64,000 nt of DNA from Variovorax paradoxus B4. Lineage in GTDB: Bacteria; Pseudomonadota; Gammaproteobacteria; Burkholderiales; Burkholderiaceae_C. The position numbers and the translations under genes were made by a program. Shown here one piece after another: positions 17,559-26,747 of this stretch. The notes below the pieces were generated by a model. It was not told the origin of the DNA. It did not search any database and saw only the letters and a list, made by a program, of their open reading frames with translations. The stretch covers positions 3,782,001-3,846,000 of the forward strand of contig NC_022247.1 of the NCBI RefSeq assembly GCF_000463015.1, written 5' to 3'. Each line of letters begins with the position of its first letter. Position 1 is the first letter of the stretch.

Positions 17559-18758
17559 ATGCCGAACTTCCGCTCGCCCGAATTCCTGACCGACCATATC
17601 CAACACACGCTGGCTTTCTATGAGCCGGTCAGCCGCGACCCATCAGGTGGCTTCTTCCACTTCTTCAAGGACGACGGCACGGTGTACGACCGGCGCACGC
17701 GGCACCTGGTCAGCAGCACGCGCTTCGTCTTCAACCATGCGATGGCGCATCGGCACTTCGGGGATCCGAAGCACCTCGACAGTGCGCGCCACGGCCTGGC
17801 TTTCGTGCAGCACGCGCATGCGCAGCCGGGCGGCGGCTACGCATGGCAGATCGACTGGCACGACGGCCGCGCCACCGTGCAGGACGGCACGCAGCATTGC
17901 TACGGCCTGGCCTTCGTGCTGCTCGCGCATGCGCATGCGCTCATGGCCGGCATCGAAGAGGCGCGCGCGGGGCTCGAAGACACCTGGCAGTTGATGGAAC
18001 GGCATTTCTGGGAGCCGCAGCACGCGCTCTATGCCGACGAAGCCACCACCGATTGGCATGTGGGTACTTATCGGGGCCAGAACGCCAACATGCATGCCTG
18101 CGAGGCGATGCTTTCCGCGTTCGAGGCCACGCAGGACGCACGCTACCTCGATCGTGCGCTCGCGCTTGCAGAGTCGGTCACAGCCCGGCAGGCCGCGCTG
18201 GCCGGCGGGCTGGTCTGGGAGCACTACCGCGAGGACTGGTCGGTCGACTGGGACTACAACCGCGGCGACAAGAGCAACATCTTCCGGCCCTGGGGCTTCC
18301 AGACCGGCCATCTCACCGAGTGGGCCAAGCTGCTGCTGCAGCTGGAGCGCGCGCTCGTTGCCGCCGGCCGCGAAGCGGACTGGACCGTGCCGCGTGCCAG
18401 GCACTTCTTCGACACTGCCATGCTCCGCGGCTGGGACGCGGAACACGGCGGACTCGTCTACGGCTTCGGGCCCGACGGTGCGGTGTGCGACGGCGACAAG
18501 TACTTCTGGGTTCAGGCCGAAAGCCTGGCCGCCGCGGCCCTGCTGGCCGTGCGCACCGGCGATGCCGGCTACTGGAACTGGTACGACCGCATCTGGGCCT
18601 ACGGCTGGGCGCATTTCGTCGACCACCCCCACGGCGCGTGGTATCGCATCCTCACGCCCGACAACCGCAAGATCAGCGACGAAAAAAGCCCGGCCGGCAA
18701 GACCGACTACCACACCATGGGCGCGTGCTACGACGTGCTGCGGGCACTCGGCGCCTGA
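17559..18758 (+). CDS. AGE-family sugar isomerase/epimerase (mannose isomerase / N-acylglucosamine 2-epimerase type)
   Basis: Protein of 399 residues, the usual length for an (alpha/alpha)6-barrel AGE enzyme. SSTRFVFNHAMAHRHFG, YRGQNANMHACEAMLSAFEA and RPWGFQTGHLTEWAKLLL carry the conserved Arg and His residues of the catalytic pocket. The pattern is closest, from memory, to cytosolic D-mannose isomerases and YihS-like aldose-ketose isomerases rather than N-acetylglucosamine epimerases. No sugar transport or kinase gene is adjacent, so the physiological substrate is unclear. It ends 16 bp from the convergent emrB-like gene. Confidence 0.85.
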   Translation: MPNFRSPEFLTDHIQHTLAFYEPVSRDPSGGFFHFFKDDGTVYDRRTRHLVSSTRFVFNHAMAHRHFGDPKHLDSARHGLAFVQHAHAQPGGGYAWQIDWHDGRATVQDGTQHCYGLAFVLLAHAHALMAGIEEARAGLEDTWQLMERHFWEPQHALYADEATTDWHVGTYRGQNANMHACEAMLSAFEATQDARYLDRALALAESVTARQAALAGGLVWEHYREDWSVDWDYNRGDKSNIFRPWGFQTGHLTEWAKLLLQLERALVAAGREADWTVPRARHFFDTAMLRGWDAEHGGLVYGFGPDGAVCDGDKYFWVQAESLAAAALLAVRTGDAGYWNWYDRIWAYGWAHFVDHPHGAWYRILTPDNRKISDEKSPAGKTDYHTMGACYDVLRALGA

Positions 18759-18774
18759 AGAGCAACACGTGCCC

Positions 18775-20337
18775 TCAATGGGCCCCGGCGGCCGCGTCGC
18801 CTCCCGCGCCGCCGCGCTGCGGCCTTGCCAGCCACACCAGCGGAATCAGCAGCAGGAACAGGATCGCCGACGCATAGAAGATGTCGTTCGTGGCCAGCAT
18901 GAACGACTGCTGGTCGACGATCCGGTTGATCTGGCCCATCACCTGCTCGGTGCTCAAGCCGCTGCTCGCAAGCCCCGACATCGCGCTGGTCGCCGCGTTG
19001 TTGCCCTGGTTCACCGACTCCGCGAGCTGCGAGTGGTGCAGCGCCGCGCGGTTCTCCCACAGCGTGGTGGTGATCGACGTGCCCATGGCGCCCGCGGTGA
19101 TCCGCAGGAAGTTCGACAGCCCCGACGCGGCCGGTATGCGGTCGGGCGTGAGGCCCGAGAGCGTGATGGTCACGAGCGGGATGAAGAAGAACGCCATCGC
19201 AATGCCCTGGATGATCGTCGGGATGATGATCGTCACGAAGTCGGCCTGCGTGTTGAAGTTCGACCGCATCCACAGCACCAGCGCAAACACCAGGAACGAG
19301 AACGTGGCGTAGCGCCGCGGATCGATCTTGGCCACCGTGAGCCCGACCACCGGCGAGAAGAAGATGGCCAGCAGTCCCACCGGCGCCATGATCATGCCGG
19401 CCTGCGTGGCGGTGTAGCCCATCCATTGCTGCAGCCACAGCGGCAGCAGCACCACGTTGCCGAAGAACAGGCCATAGGCCACGGCCGTGGCCACGGCGCC
19501 CGACCAGAAGTTGCGGCGCTTGAAGAGCGACAGGTCGACCACCGGATGCTTGTCGGTCAGCTCCCAGATCAGGAAGAACGCGAAGCCGACCACGGCGATC
19601 ACCGCCATCGTGACGATCTCGGGCGAGTGGAACCAGTCGAGCTCCTTGCCCTTGTCGAGCATCAGCTGCATCGAGCCGACCCACAGCACCAGAAGCGCCA
19701 GGCCGATGGCATCGATCGGCACCTTGTGCGTGGTGCTCTCGCGCTTGCGGTAGAGCGCCCAGGTGATCGCGGCCGCGACGATGCCGACCGGGATGTTGAT
19801 GTAGAAGATCCACGGCCATGAGATGTTGTCGGTGATCCAGCCGCCCAGGAGCGGTCCCATCACCGGCGCGACCAGCGTGGTCATCGACCACATCGCCATC
19901 GCGAGGCCCGCCTTGGCGCGCGGATAGCTCGACAGCAGCAACGTCTGCGACAGCGGAATCATCGGCCCCGCGACGAAGCCCTGAAGTGCCCGGAACAGGA
20001 TCAACGTGGTCATGTTCGGCGCCAGGCCGCACAGCAGCGAGGCGACCATGAACAGGATCACGCTCGCCATGAAGAGCCGCACCTGTCCGAAGCGCTGCGT
20101 CATGAAACCCGTGAGCGGCACCGCGATGGCGTTGGCCACCGCGAAGCTGGTGATGACCCAGGTGCCTTGCGTGGTGCTCACGCCCAGGTCACCCGAAATG
20201 GCCGGCAGCGACACGTTCGCGATCGACGAGTCGAGCACGTTCATGAAGGTGGCGGCCGACAGCGCGATCGTGCCCCAGACGCGGGCAGCGCCCTCGAGCG
20301 GCGGATGCGCTACATAAGCAGGAGCAGCAGTGGCCAT
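18775..20337 (-). CDS. DHA2-family MFS drug efflux permease, EmrB-type
   Basis: Inner-membrane proton antiporter of 520 residues with about 14 helices. VLDSSIANVSLPAISGDLGV is motif D1 of EmrB/QacA transporters, and GFMTQRFGQVRLFMAS is motif A. RALQGFVAGPMIPLSQTLLL and MGPLLGGWITDNISWPWIF are further DHA2 signatures. It lies 30 nt after the EmrA-like gene in a marR-OMF-emrA-emrB operon. The drug range is not predictable. Confidence 0.93.
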   Translation of the reverse strand: MATAAPAYVAHPPLEGAARVWGTIALSAATFMNVLDSSIANVSLPAISGDLGVSTTQGTWVITSFAVANAIAVPLTGFMTQRFGQVRLFMASVILFMVASLLCGLAPNMTTLILFRALQGFVAGPMIPLSQTLLLSSYPRAKAGLAMAMWSMTTLVAPVMGPLLGGWITDNISWPWIFYINIPVGIVAAAITWALYRKRESTTHKVPIDAIGLALLVLWVGSMQLMLDKGKELDWFHSPEIVTMAVIAVVGFAFFLIWELTDKHPVVDLSLFKRRNFWSGAVATAVAYGLFFGNVVLLPLWLQQWMGYTATQAGMIMAPVGLLAIFFSPVVGLTVAKIDPRRYATFSFLVFALVLWMRSNFNTQADFVTIIIPTIIQGIAMAFFFIPLVTITLSGLTPDRIPAASGLSNFLRITAGAMGTSITTTLWENRAALHHSQLAESVNQGNNAATSAMSGLASSGLSTEQVMGQINRIVDQQSFMLATNDIFYASAILFLLLIPLVWLARPQRGGAGGDAAAGAH

Positions 20338-20367
20338 TGGCTTTGCCTCGGAAACCGGGAACGGCGA

Positions 20368-21720
20368 TCAGCCGGGATGGGACTGCGAAGCGCCGTGTGC
20401 CGCGGTTCCGGTAGTTGCTGCGGGCGTGGCGGAGCGGCCTGCCGCCGGCGCCGGCACCGGTGCCGCTGCGGCCGTCGGCGCGCCGCGGCCGAGATTCGCG
20501 GCCACGATGCGGTCGACTTCGGCATCGGCGCCGTGGTCGAGCTTGCTGTAGACCTGCGTCTGCGAAATGGCGGTGGCGCGCGGCGCGTCGGCCAGCATCT
20601 TGCCGCTCTTCTGCGAGATGTCGATCTCGGCATCCATCGAGAGGCCGATGCGCAGCGGGTTGGCCTTGAGCTGCTCGGGGTCGAGCGCGATGCGCACGGG
20701 CACGCGCTGCACCACCTTGATCCAGTTGCCGGTGGCGTTCTGCGCCGGCAGCAGTGCAAAGGCGCTGCCGGTGCCCACGCCCAGGCCCGCGACCTTGCCG
20801 GTGTATTCCACCTTCTTGCCGTAGACGTCGGCCCTGAGCTTCACGGGCTGGTCGATGCGGATGTTGCGCAGCTGCACTTCCTTGAAGTTGGCGTCGACCC
20901 ACAGCTGGTTCAGCGGCACGATCGACATCATCGGCGTGCCGGCCGCCACGCGCTGGCCGAGCTGCACTGTGCGCTTGGCGACGTAGCCGTCGACCGGCGC
21001 CGGCATGGCCACGCGCTGCGTGGCCAGGTAGGCTTCGCGCACCTTGGCGGCAGCGGCCTGCACGCTCGGGTGCTGGGCCACGCTGGTGCCTTCGGTCAGC
21101 GACTGGTTGCTTGCCAGCGCTTCGCGCGCGGCCACCACGCCGGCCTGCGCGGCGGCGAGCTGGCTCTTCGCGTTGTCGAGCGCCGTCTCGGCATGGTTGA
21201 GTTCTTCCTTCGAGACCGCGCCGTTGCCCGACAGCGCACGGCGGCGCTGCAGGTCGTCCTGCGCCTTGGCGATGTCGCTCTGCGCCTTGACGATGTCGGC
21301 CTGGCGCAGCGTGACCTGCGCCGCGAGCGAGCCGTTGTTGGCGTAGAGCGTGCGCACCTGGCGCACGGCCTGCGCGAGCGCGGCTTCAGCCTGCTCGAGC
21401 GCCACCTTCGCATCGGCGGGATCCAGCTGCACCAGCGGCTGGCCGGCCTTCACGAAGTCGGTGTCGTCGGCATTGATGGCCATGACGGTGCCGCCGATCT
21501 GCGGCGTGATCTGGATCACGTTGCCCTGCACGTAGGCGTTGTCGGTGTCCTCGTAGTGGCTGGCCACCAGCCATTCGTAGAGGCCCCAGCCGCCGCCGGC
21601 GACGATCACCACGGCCGCCAGCGCGGTCATCGCGCGGCGGCGCTTGCCGTTGCCGGCGGGTGCTTCGGTTGCAGTGGAGGCTGCAGGGGCAGCGGGCGTC
21701 GGAGTGTTGTTGTCGCTCAT
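20368..21720 (-). CDS. Membrane fusion protein of the EmrA/HlyD family
   Basis: Protein of 450 residues: a short cytoplasmic N-terminus rich in Ala/Thr, one membrane helix (MTALAAVVIVAGGGWGLYEW), a first lipoyl half-motif (DTDNAYVQGNVIQITPQIGG), a long coiled-coil hairpin around residues 120-230, the second lipoyl half (APVDGYVAKRTVQLGQRV) and a beta-barrel domain (LWVDANFKEVQLRNIRIDQ). The Ala/Pro-rich tail after residue 400 is poorly conserved. It joins the EmrB pump to the outer-membrane channel encoded just upstream. Confidence 0.93.
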   Translation of the reverse strand: MSDNNTPTPAAPAASTATEAPAGNGKRRRAMTALAAVVIVAGGGWGLYEWLVASHYEDTDNAYVQGNVIQITPQIGGTVMAINADDTDFVKAGQPLVQLDPADAKVALEQAEAALAQAVRQVRTLYANNGSLAAQVTLRQADIVKAQSDIAKAQDDLQRRRALSGNGAVSKEELNHAETALDNAKSQLAAAQAGVVAAREALASNQSLTEGTSVAQHPSVQAAAAKVREAYLATQRVAMPAPVDGYVAKRTVQLGQRVAAGTPMMSIVPLNQLWVDANFKEVQLRNIRIDQPVKLRADVYGKKVEYTGKVAGLGVGTGSAFALLPAQNATGNWIKVVQRVPVRIALDPEQLKANPLRIGLSMDAEIDISQKSGKMLADAPRATAISQTQVYSKLDHGADAEVDRIVAANLGRGAPTAAAAPVPAPAAGRSATPAATTGTAAHGASQSHPG

Positions 21721-21758
21721 GATGAAGTTCTTTCCGAAGACGAAAAAGCCGGTTCAGT

Positions 21759-23243
21759 TCAGTTCAATGCAGGCGAAGCGGGCGCCGTGGCCCTGGCCGT
21801 GGCGGTTGCCGGCGGCTGCCAGCCGCCGCCGAGCGCGCGCGCCAGGCCCACCTGCGTGTCGAGTGCGCGCGCGGCAAGATCGACCGCCAGCCGGCGCTGC
21901 GCGAGCACGGCGGTTTCGGCGGTCAGCACGTTGAGGTAGTTGCCCAGGCCCGCGCGGTAGCGCTGCACGGCGATGTCGTAGGCGCCTTCGGCGGCGGTCT
22001 GCGCGGCGCGCTGCTCGGCCTGCTGCCGCGTGATCGACTGTGCGCTCGACACTTGGTCGGCCGCGTCATGCACCGCATCCAGCACGGTGGCGTTGTAGCT
22101 CTCGATCGCGGCATCCAGATCGGCCGCCTTGCCGCGCAGGTTGGCGCGCAGCCGGCCGCCCTCGAAGATCGGCAGATGGATCGCGGGGCCCACGCCCCAC
22201 TGCTCGCTACCCGACTTGAGCAGCTTGCCGAAACCCAGGCTCTGGAAGCCGACGAAGGCCGTGAGGTTCACGTTCGGATAGAACTGGGTCCTGGCATTGG
22301 CCACGTCGCTGGTGGCAGCCTCGACGCGCCAGCGCGCGGCGGCGATGTCGGCGCGGCGGCCCAGCAGGTCGGCCGGAATGCTGGCTTGCAGGGCGATCGG
22401 CTTGACGGCCTCCAGCATCGGCGGCCTGAGCGATGCAGAGATGTCGGGCTGGCCCACGAGTGCGTCGAGCGCATGCTGCTGCAGCGCGATCTGCTCGTTG
22501 AGTGCCTCGATCTGCTGGCGCGCTTCGGGCAGACCGCCCTCGCTCTGGCGCAGTTCGAGGCGGGTGTCGAGGCCGGCGGACACGCGGTCGCGCACCAGCT
22601 TGAGCGTTTCCTCGCGCTGGGCCAGCGTGCGCCGGGCCACGCCGAGCTGTTCGTTCAGGCGCGCCCACTGGAAGTAGCTGCGCGCCACGTTGCTGGCCAG
22701 CAGCACGCGCGCGGCATCGGCATCGGCTGCCGCGGCGTTGGCGCTGCCGATGGCGGCTTCGAGCGCCGTGCGGTTCTTGCCGAAGAAGTCGAGCTCCCAA
22801 CTCGCGCCGAGCTGCAGCAAGCCGATGTTCTGCGTCGAGCCGCCGAGCGGCTCGGGATAGATGTAGTTGCTGTTGAACTTCTGGCGGTTCAGGTCGAGTT
22901 CGCCATTGACCTTGGGCTTCAGCGCCGACTCGGCGATGTCCGCGGAAGCCTGCGCGCGCACGAGCCGCGCACGTGCAACCTGCAGGTTCGGGTTGCCGGC
23001 CACGGCCTGGTCGATCAGCGCGTTGAGCTGCGCGTCGCCAAAAGCCAGCCACCATTGGCGCTCGACGCCCGGCACGGCGGCCGCGCTGCGGTCCGCGGCA
23101 ATGCCGAGCGACGAGGCATCGCGCAGCCTGGCCTGCGAGCCGATGCCGGCCATGTCGGCGCAACCGGCCAGCGCGGCCATCAGCAGCACGGCGGCAACCA
23201 CGGGAGTGCGGCGCACGGCGCGCACGGCAAGGGATTCAGTCAT
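21759..23243 (-). CDS. Outer-membrane efflux lipoprotein, NodT/OprM-type TolC family
   Basis: Protein of 494 residues from ATG 23243 with lipobox LAGC after VAAVLLMAA, so the channel is lipid-anchored. Two OEP repeats carry coiled-coil segments, for example IDQAVAGNPNLQVARARLVR and PADLLGRRADIAAARWRVE. The end LGRALGG-like segment (VGLARALGGGW) is typical. The start codon overlaps the 3' end of marR by 8 nt, so the regulator and channel are co-translated, an unusual order in which the outer-membrane gene precedes the pump genes. Confidence 0.92.
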   Translation of the reverse strand: MTESLAVRAVRRTPVVAAVLLMAALAGCADMAGIGSQARLRDASSLGIAADRSAAAVPGVERQWWLAFGDAQLNALIDQAVAGNPNLQVARARLVRAQASADIAESALKPKVNGELDLNRQKFNSNYIYPEPLGGSTQNIGLLQLGASWELDFFGKNRTALEAAIGSANAAAADADAARVLLASNVARSYFQWARLNEQLGVARRTLAQREETLKLVRDRVSAGLDTRLELRQSEGGLPEARQQIEALNEQIALQQHALDALVGQPDISASLRPPMLEAVKPIALQASIPADLLGRRADIAAARWRVEAATSDVANARTQFYPNVNLTAFVGFQSLGFGKLLKSGSEQWGVGPAIHLPIFEGGRLRANLRGKAADLDAAIESYNATVLDAVHDAADQVSSAQSITRQQAEQRAAQTAAEGAYDIAVQRYRAGLGNYLNVLTAETAVLAQRRLAVDLAARALDTQVGLARALGGGWQPPATATARATAPASPALN

Positions 23244-23772
23244 TCTTATCTCCACGAGCCGCAAGGGCCTGTGCGTTGTCGAGGATGCGGCGCAGGTAGC
23301 CCTTGAGCTGCTCCCACTCTTCCTTGGTGAAACCCGCCAGGTGCTCGTTCTGCACGCGGCTCAGCACGTACGGCACTTCCTGGGCGGCGGCACGGCCTTC
23401 TTCGGTGAGCTCGATGTTGACCACGCGGCGGTCTTCCAGCGAGCGCACGCGGCGGCACAGGCCCTTGGCCTCAAGACGGTCGAGCAGGCGCGTCATGGCA
23501 CCAGCGTCGAGCTCGCAGGCCCGGGCAAGTTCGGCCACCGTGGTGGCTGCGCCGACGTGCAGCTTGTACAGCGGCAGCCATTGAGGAAAGGTGGGGCCGC
23601 CGGGCTCGCACATGCGGGTTTCTACCGCCTGGGCCACCGCACTCAGGATGCGGCGCATCAAATACCCGATGCTTTCCTCGGCCTTGTAGGTTTCGGCGCG
23701 GTAGAAATCGGCCGGCCGACGCTCGGTGTCGCCGGGGGCCGGCGGGACTTTCGGACTGTCTGCATCGCTCAT
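23236..23772 (-). CDS. MarR-family transcriptional regulator of the efflux operon
   Basis: Protein of 178 residues from ATG 23772 (MSDADSPKVPPAPG). The winged helix region reads TTVAELARACELDAGAMTRL and LLDRLEAKGLCRRVRSLEDR, with wing VVNIELTEEG. Both dimerisation helices are present. A frame extension to 23880 exists, but it would cross the operon's own promoter, so the later start is chosen. The regulator probably represses marR and the three efflux genes behind it and lets go on binding a drug-like ligand. The start codon sits at the expected transcription start. Confidence 0.92.
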   Translation of the reverse strand: MSDADSPKVPPAPGDTERRPADFYRAETYKAEESIGYLMRRILSAVAQAVETRMCEPGGPTFPQWLPLYKLHVGAATTVAELARACELDAGAMTRLLDRLEAKGLCRRVRSLEDRRVVNIELTEEGRAAAQEVPYVLSRVQNEHLAGFTKEEWEQLKGYLRRILDNAQALAARGDKND

Positions 23773-23779
23773 GGACGAA

Positions 23780-23808
23780 ATATTAATTGCCTCGGCAATT
23801 ATTGTCAA
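23780..23808 (-). promoter_or_regulatory. Sigma-70 promoter of the marR-efflux operon with an operator palindrome in the spacer
   Basis: On the minus strand a perfect -35 TTGACA (23808-23803), a 17-bp spacer and a -10 TAATAT (23785-23780) are seen. The spacer contains an 18-bp dyad (23784-23801; arms TAATTGCC and GGCAATTA around a 2-bp centre), the likely MarR operator. The -10 ends 7 bp before the A of the marR ATG. Confidence 0.85.
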
Positions 23809-23848
23809 GACTGCCTTTGCGGCGGCAAGGGTCGGTAGAATCCGCGCC

Positions 23849-25633
23849 ATGGCTTCTTCCCCTCCGTCTTCACCGGCCAAGGGCTCGCCCCGATCGCTGT
23901 CGGGCCTGAGCCCTTTTCTTCGGCCCTACCGCGTCCAGATCGTGCTGGCGGGCATTTTTCTGGTGATGGCCGCCGTCACCACGCTCGTGTTTCCGCTGGC
24001 GCTGCGCAGCCTGATCGACGGTGGACTGGTGAGTGCCGACAAGGGCGCGCAGACCATGGCGCTGCGCGAGCACTTCGGCGCCCTCTTTGCCGTGGCCGTG
24101 GCGCTCGGCCTCTTTTCGGCCGCGCGCTTCTATACGGTGAGCTGGCTCGGCGAACGCGTCACGGCCGATCTGCGCAACGCCGTCTACGGCCACGTGCTGC
24201 GCCAGAGCCCGGCGTTCTTCGAAACCACGCAGACCGGCGAAGTGCTGTCGCGCCTCACGGCCGACACCACGCTGGTGCAGACCGTGGTCGGCTCGTCCCT
24301 GAGCATGGGCCTGCGCAATGCCGTCATGGGCGTGGGCGCGCTGGCGGTGCTGATCTGGACCAATCCTTATGTGATGGTCCAGGTGCTGGGCATCCTGGTG
24401 CTGGTGGTGCTGCCGAGCATGTGGTTCGGACGGCGCGTGCGCAAGCTCTCGCGTGCGAGCCAGGACCGGGTGGCCGATTCCAGTGCCATCGCGGCCGAGG
24501 TGCTCAACGCGATCCCGGTCGTGCAGAGCTACACGGCCGAATCGCGCGAGGCCGGCCGCTTCAATGCCTCGACCGAAAATGCCTTTCGAACCGCTGTGCG
24601 CCGCACCAAGGCGCGTTCGGTGCTGGTGGCCTTCATCATCATCGCCACCTCGGCGGCGCTGCTCTGGGGCCTCTACCAGGGCACGCAGGCCGTGCTGCGC
24701 GGCGACATCACGGCCGGCCACCTGGGCCAGACCGTGGTCTACGTGGCCATTCTTGCGAGTGCGACCGCCGTGCTTGGCGAGGTGTATGGCGACCTGCTGC
24801 GCGCTGCCGGCGCGACCGAGCGCCTGATGGAGCTGCTGCATGCCCCGGCGGCGATCGTTTCACCGCCGAATCCGGCGGCTGCACGCGTCCCCGTGGCGGG
24901 CAGCGCCGTCAAGCTCGAGGCGGTGACTTTCCACTACCCCTCGCGGCCCGGCACACCGGCGCTGAAGAACTTCAGCCTCGACATCGCCCCCGGCGAAACG
25001 GTGGCCCTGGTGGGGTCGAGCGGCGCCGGCAAGAGCACGGTGTTCCTGCTGCTGCTGCGCTATTACGATCCGCAGTCGGGCCGGCTGCTGCTCGACGGCA
25101 CCCCGCTGGCCTCGCTCGCGCTGCCCGACCTGCGCACCCGCATCGGCCTGGTGCCGCAGGACGCCGTGATCTTCTCGGCCAGCGCTCTCGAGAACATCCG
25201 CTACGGCCGCCCCGACGCGAGTGCCGACGAGGTGCATGCCGCCGCCCGCGCCGCCTTTGCGCACGATTTCCTGCAGGCGCTGCCCGAGGGCTACGACACT
25301 TTCCTCGGCGAACGGGGGGTGCGCCTGTCGGGCGGACAGCGCCAGCGCATCGCGATTGCGCGCGCCATTCTCAAGAACCCGCCGCTCCTGCTGCTCGACG
25401 AGGCCACCAGCGCGCTCGACGCGGAGAGCGAGCGCATGGTGCAGGCGGCGCTCGAATCGGCCATGGAAGGCCGGACCACGCTCGTGATTGCGCACCGCCT
25501 GGCCACCGTTCAGAAAGCCGACCGCATCGTGGTGCTGGACCATGGCGGCATCGTCGAACAGGGAACGCATGCCACGCTGGTGGCGCAAGGCGGGGTCTAT
25601 GCTCGCCTGGCCGCCCTCCAGTTCACTGCCTGA
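23849..25633 (+). CDS. ABC exporter half-transporter, MsbA-like (transmembrane domain fused to ATPase)
   Basis: Protein of 594 residues. Residues about 30-330 are a six-helix exporter domain (IVLAGIFLVMAAVTTLVFPL; QTGEVLSRLTADTTLVQTV). Residues about 350-590 are the ATPase: Walker A GSSGAGKST, signature LSGGQRQRIAIARAIL, Walker B LLLLDEATSALD and the H-loop VIAHRLATV. It would act as a homodimer in the inner membrane. The family includes lipid A flippases and drug exporters; the true msbA in this clade is generally linked to lipid A genes, so a generic exporter is more likely. The start ATG 23849 is divergent from marR with 76 bp between. Confidence 0.9.
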   Translation: MASSPPSSPAKGSPRSLSGLSPFLRPYRVQIVLAGIFLVMAAVTTLVFPLALRSLIDGGLVSADKGAQTMALREHFGALFAVAVALGLFSAARFYTVSWLGERVTADLRNAVYGHVLRQSPAFFETTQTGEVLSRLTADTTLVQTVVGSSLSMGLRNAVMGVGALAVLIWTNPYVMVQVLGILVLVVLPSMWFGRRVRKLSRASQDRVADSSAIAAEVLNAIPVVQSYTAESREAGRFNASTENAFRTAVRRTKARSVLVAFIIIATSAALLWGLYQGTQAVLRGDITAGHLGQTVVYVAILASATAVLGEVYGDLLRAAGATERLMELLHAPAAIVSPPNPAAARVPVAGSAVKLEAVTFHYPSRPGTPALKNFSLDIAPGETVALVGSSGAGKSTVFLLLLRYYDPQSGRLLLDGTPLASLALPDLRTRIGLVPQDAVIFSASALENIRYGRPDASADEVHAAARAAFAHDFLQALPEGYDTFLGERGVRLSGGQRQRIAIARAILKNPPLLLLDEATSALDAESERMVQAALESAMEGRTTLVIAHRLATVQKADRIVVLDHGGIVEQGTHATLVAQGGVYARLAALQFTA

Positions 25634-25648
25634 ACCCGCGGCAGGCTG

Positions 25649-26125
25649 TCACTGCAGCGTTTCCTTGAGCGCCGCGGGGATGGCCAGCGGCAGCACCGGA
25701 ATGCCCTCTTCGAGCAGTGCCTCGGTCTGCTCGCGGGTCGCCTGACCGCGGATCCCGCGTTCTTCGGCTTCGCCGTAGTGCATCCTGCGCGCCTCGTCGG
25801 CAAAACGGTCGCCCACGTCCTCGGTCTTTGCGAGAACCTCGCGCACGGCGCGCATCCAGCGGGCCTCCGGAGACAGTTCGGCCGGTGCCTGGGCCTTGGC
25901 GGGCGCCGGAGATGCCGATGACGATGCCGCTGCGGCGGCCTCCGCCGGCGCCTTCGCGTTGCCCAGGTTCAGGCGCGGCGCGCTCAACAGCTTGACGATG
26001 CGCGTGTCGGCACACACCGGACATTCGACCAGTCCGGCAGCAAGCTGAGTTTCGAAGGCTTCATTGGACGCGAACCAGCCTTCGAAGCCGTGGCCATGCG
26101 AACAGCGGAGATCGAGAACCTTCAT
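25649..26125 (-). CDS. DUF1178 family protein
   Basis: Protein of 158 residues. The N-terminus has a small zinc-ribbon-like pattern, with LRCSHGHGFEGWF followed by VECPVCAD, which fits DUF1178. A low-complexity Ala/Pro/Ser stretch (about residues 60-85) leads to a helical end (WMRAVREVLAKTEDVGDRFA). Its biochemical role is unknown. It follows the NUDIX gene by 7 nt at the end of the nuo transcription unit, an arrangement I know from many Burkholderiales. Confidence 0.9.
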   Translation of the reverse strand: MKVLDLRCSHGHGFEGWFASNEAFETQLAAGLVECPVCADTRIVKLLSAPRLNLGNAKAPAEAAAAASSSASPAPAKAQAPAELSPEARWMRAVREVLAKTEDVGDRFADEARRMHYGEAEERGIRGQATREQTEALLEEGIPVLPLAIPAALKETLQ

Positions 26126-26132
26126 GCGCGGA

Positions 26133-26747
26133 TTATCCCGCGCCGCCTTGCGAAGCGGTGGCTTGCCAATCGAGTGCCCATGCGCCCGAAAGGACGTTCT
26201 GCAGCCAGAGCGTGCAGGTCAGCGACTTGGCATCGGTGAGCGTGCCGTCGCGGCACCAGAGCGCAACTTCTGCCGGCGTGGCCGTGAACACGTCGAGAAA
26301 CTCGCCGTGGTCGAGCTGCCGCTTGCCGAGCGAAAGGCCGCGCGCAAAGTAGATGTGGATGATCTCGGTGGAATACGCCACGGCCAGGTGCATGGCGCCG
26401 GCATACGCCCACTCGCCCGCGGTGTAGCCGGTTTCCTCGAGCAGCTCGCGCTGGCCGCAGACGAGTGGATCTTCCCCCGCATCGAGCTTGCCGGCCGGAA
26501 ACTCGACCATCACATGCCCGACCGGATAGCGGTACTGCCGCTCCAGCACCACGCGGCCGTCGTCGAGCAGCGGAATCACCACCACCGCGCCCGGGTGGAT
26601 CACGTACTCGCGCGTGGCGGTGTGGCCGTCGGGCAGGCGCACGGTGTCGCGGCAGACCTGGAGGAAATTGCCCTTGACCAGGAGCTCGCTGGCCGTGCGT
26701 TCTTCCTTCAGGTGCGAATCGGCGATGGGAGAAGTCATGTCGGTCAT
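26133..26747 (-). CDS. NUDIX hydrolase, ADP-ribose pyrophosphatase type
   Basis: Protein of 204 residues. The NUDIX box is complete: GKLDAGE, seven residues, then RELLEETGY, with the catalytic glutamates in place. The upstream EYVIHPGAVVVIPLLDDGRV and QYRYPVGHVMVEFPAG match NudF-like ADP-ribose hydrolases that turn ADP-ribose into AMP and ribose 5-phosphate. ATG 26747 overlaps the DUF2818 stop (ATGA), which suggests translational coupling; ATG 26738 is the other possible start. Being downstream of complex I, it may clear NAD breakdown products (inference). Confidence 0.92.
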   Translation of the reverse strand: MTDMTSPIADSHLKEERTASELLVKGNFLQVCRDTVRLPDGHTATREYVIHPGAVVVIPLLDDGRVVLERQYRYPVGHVMVEFPAGKLDAGEDPLVCGQRELLEETGYTAGEWAYAGAMHLAVAYSTEIIHIYFARGLSLGKRQLDHGEFLDVFTATPAEVALWCRDGTLTDAKSLTCTLWLQNVLSGAWALDWQATASQGGAG

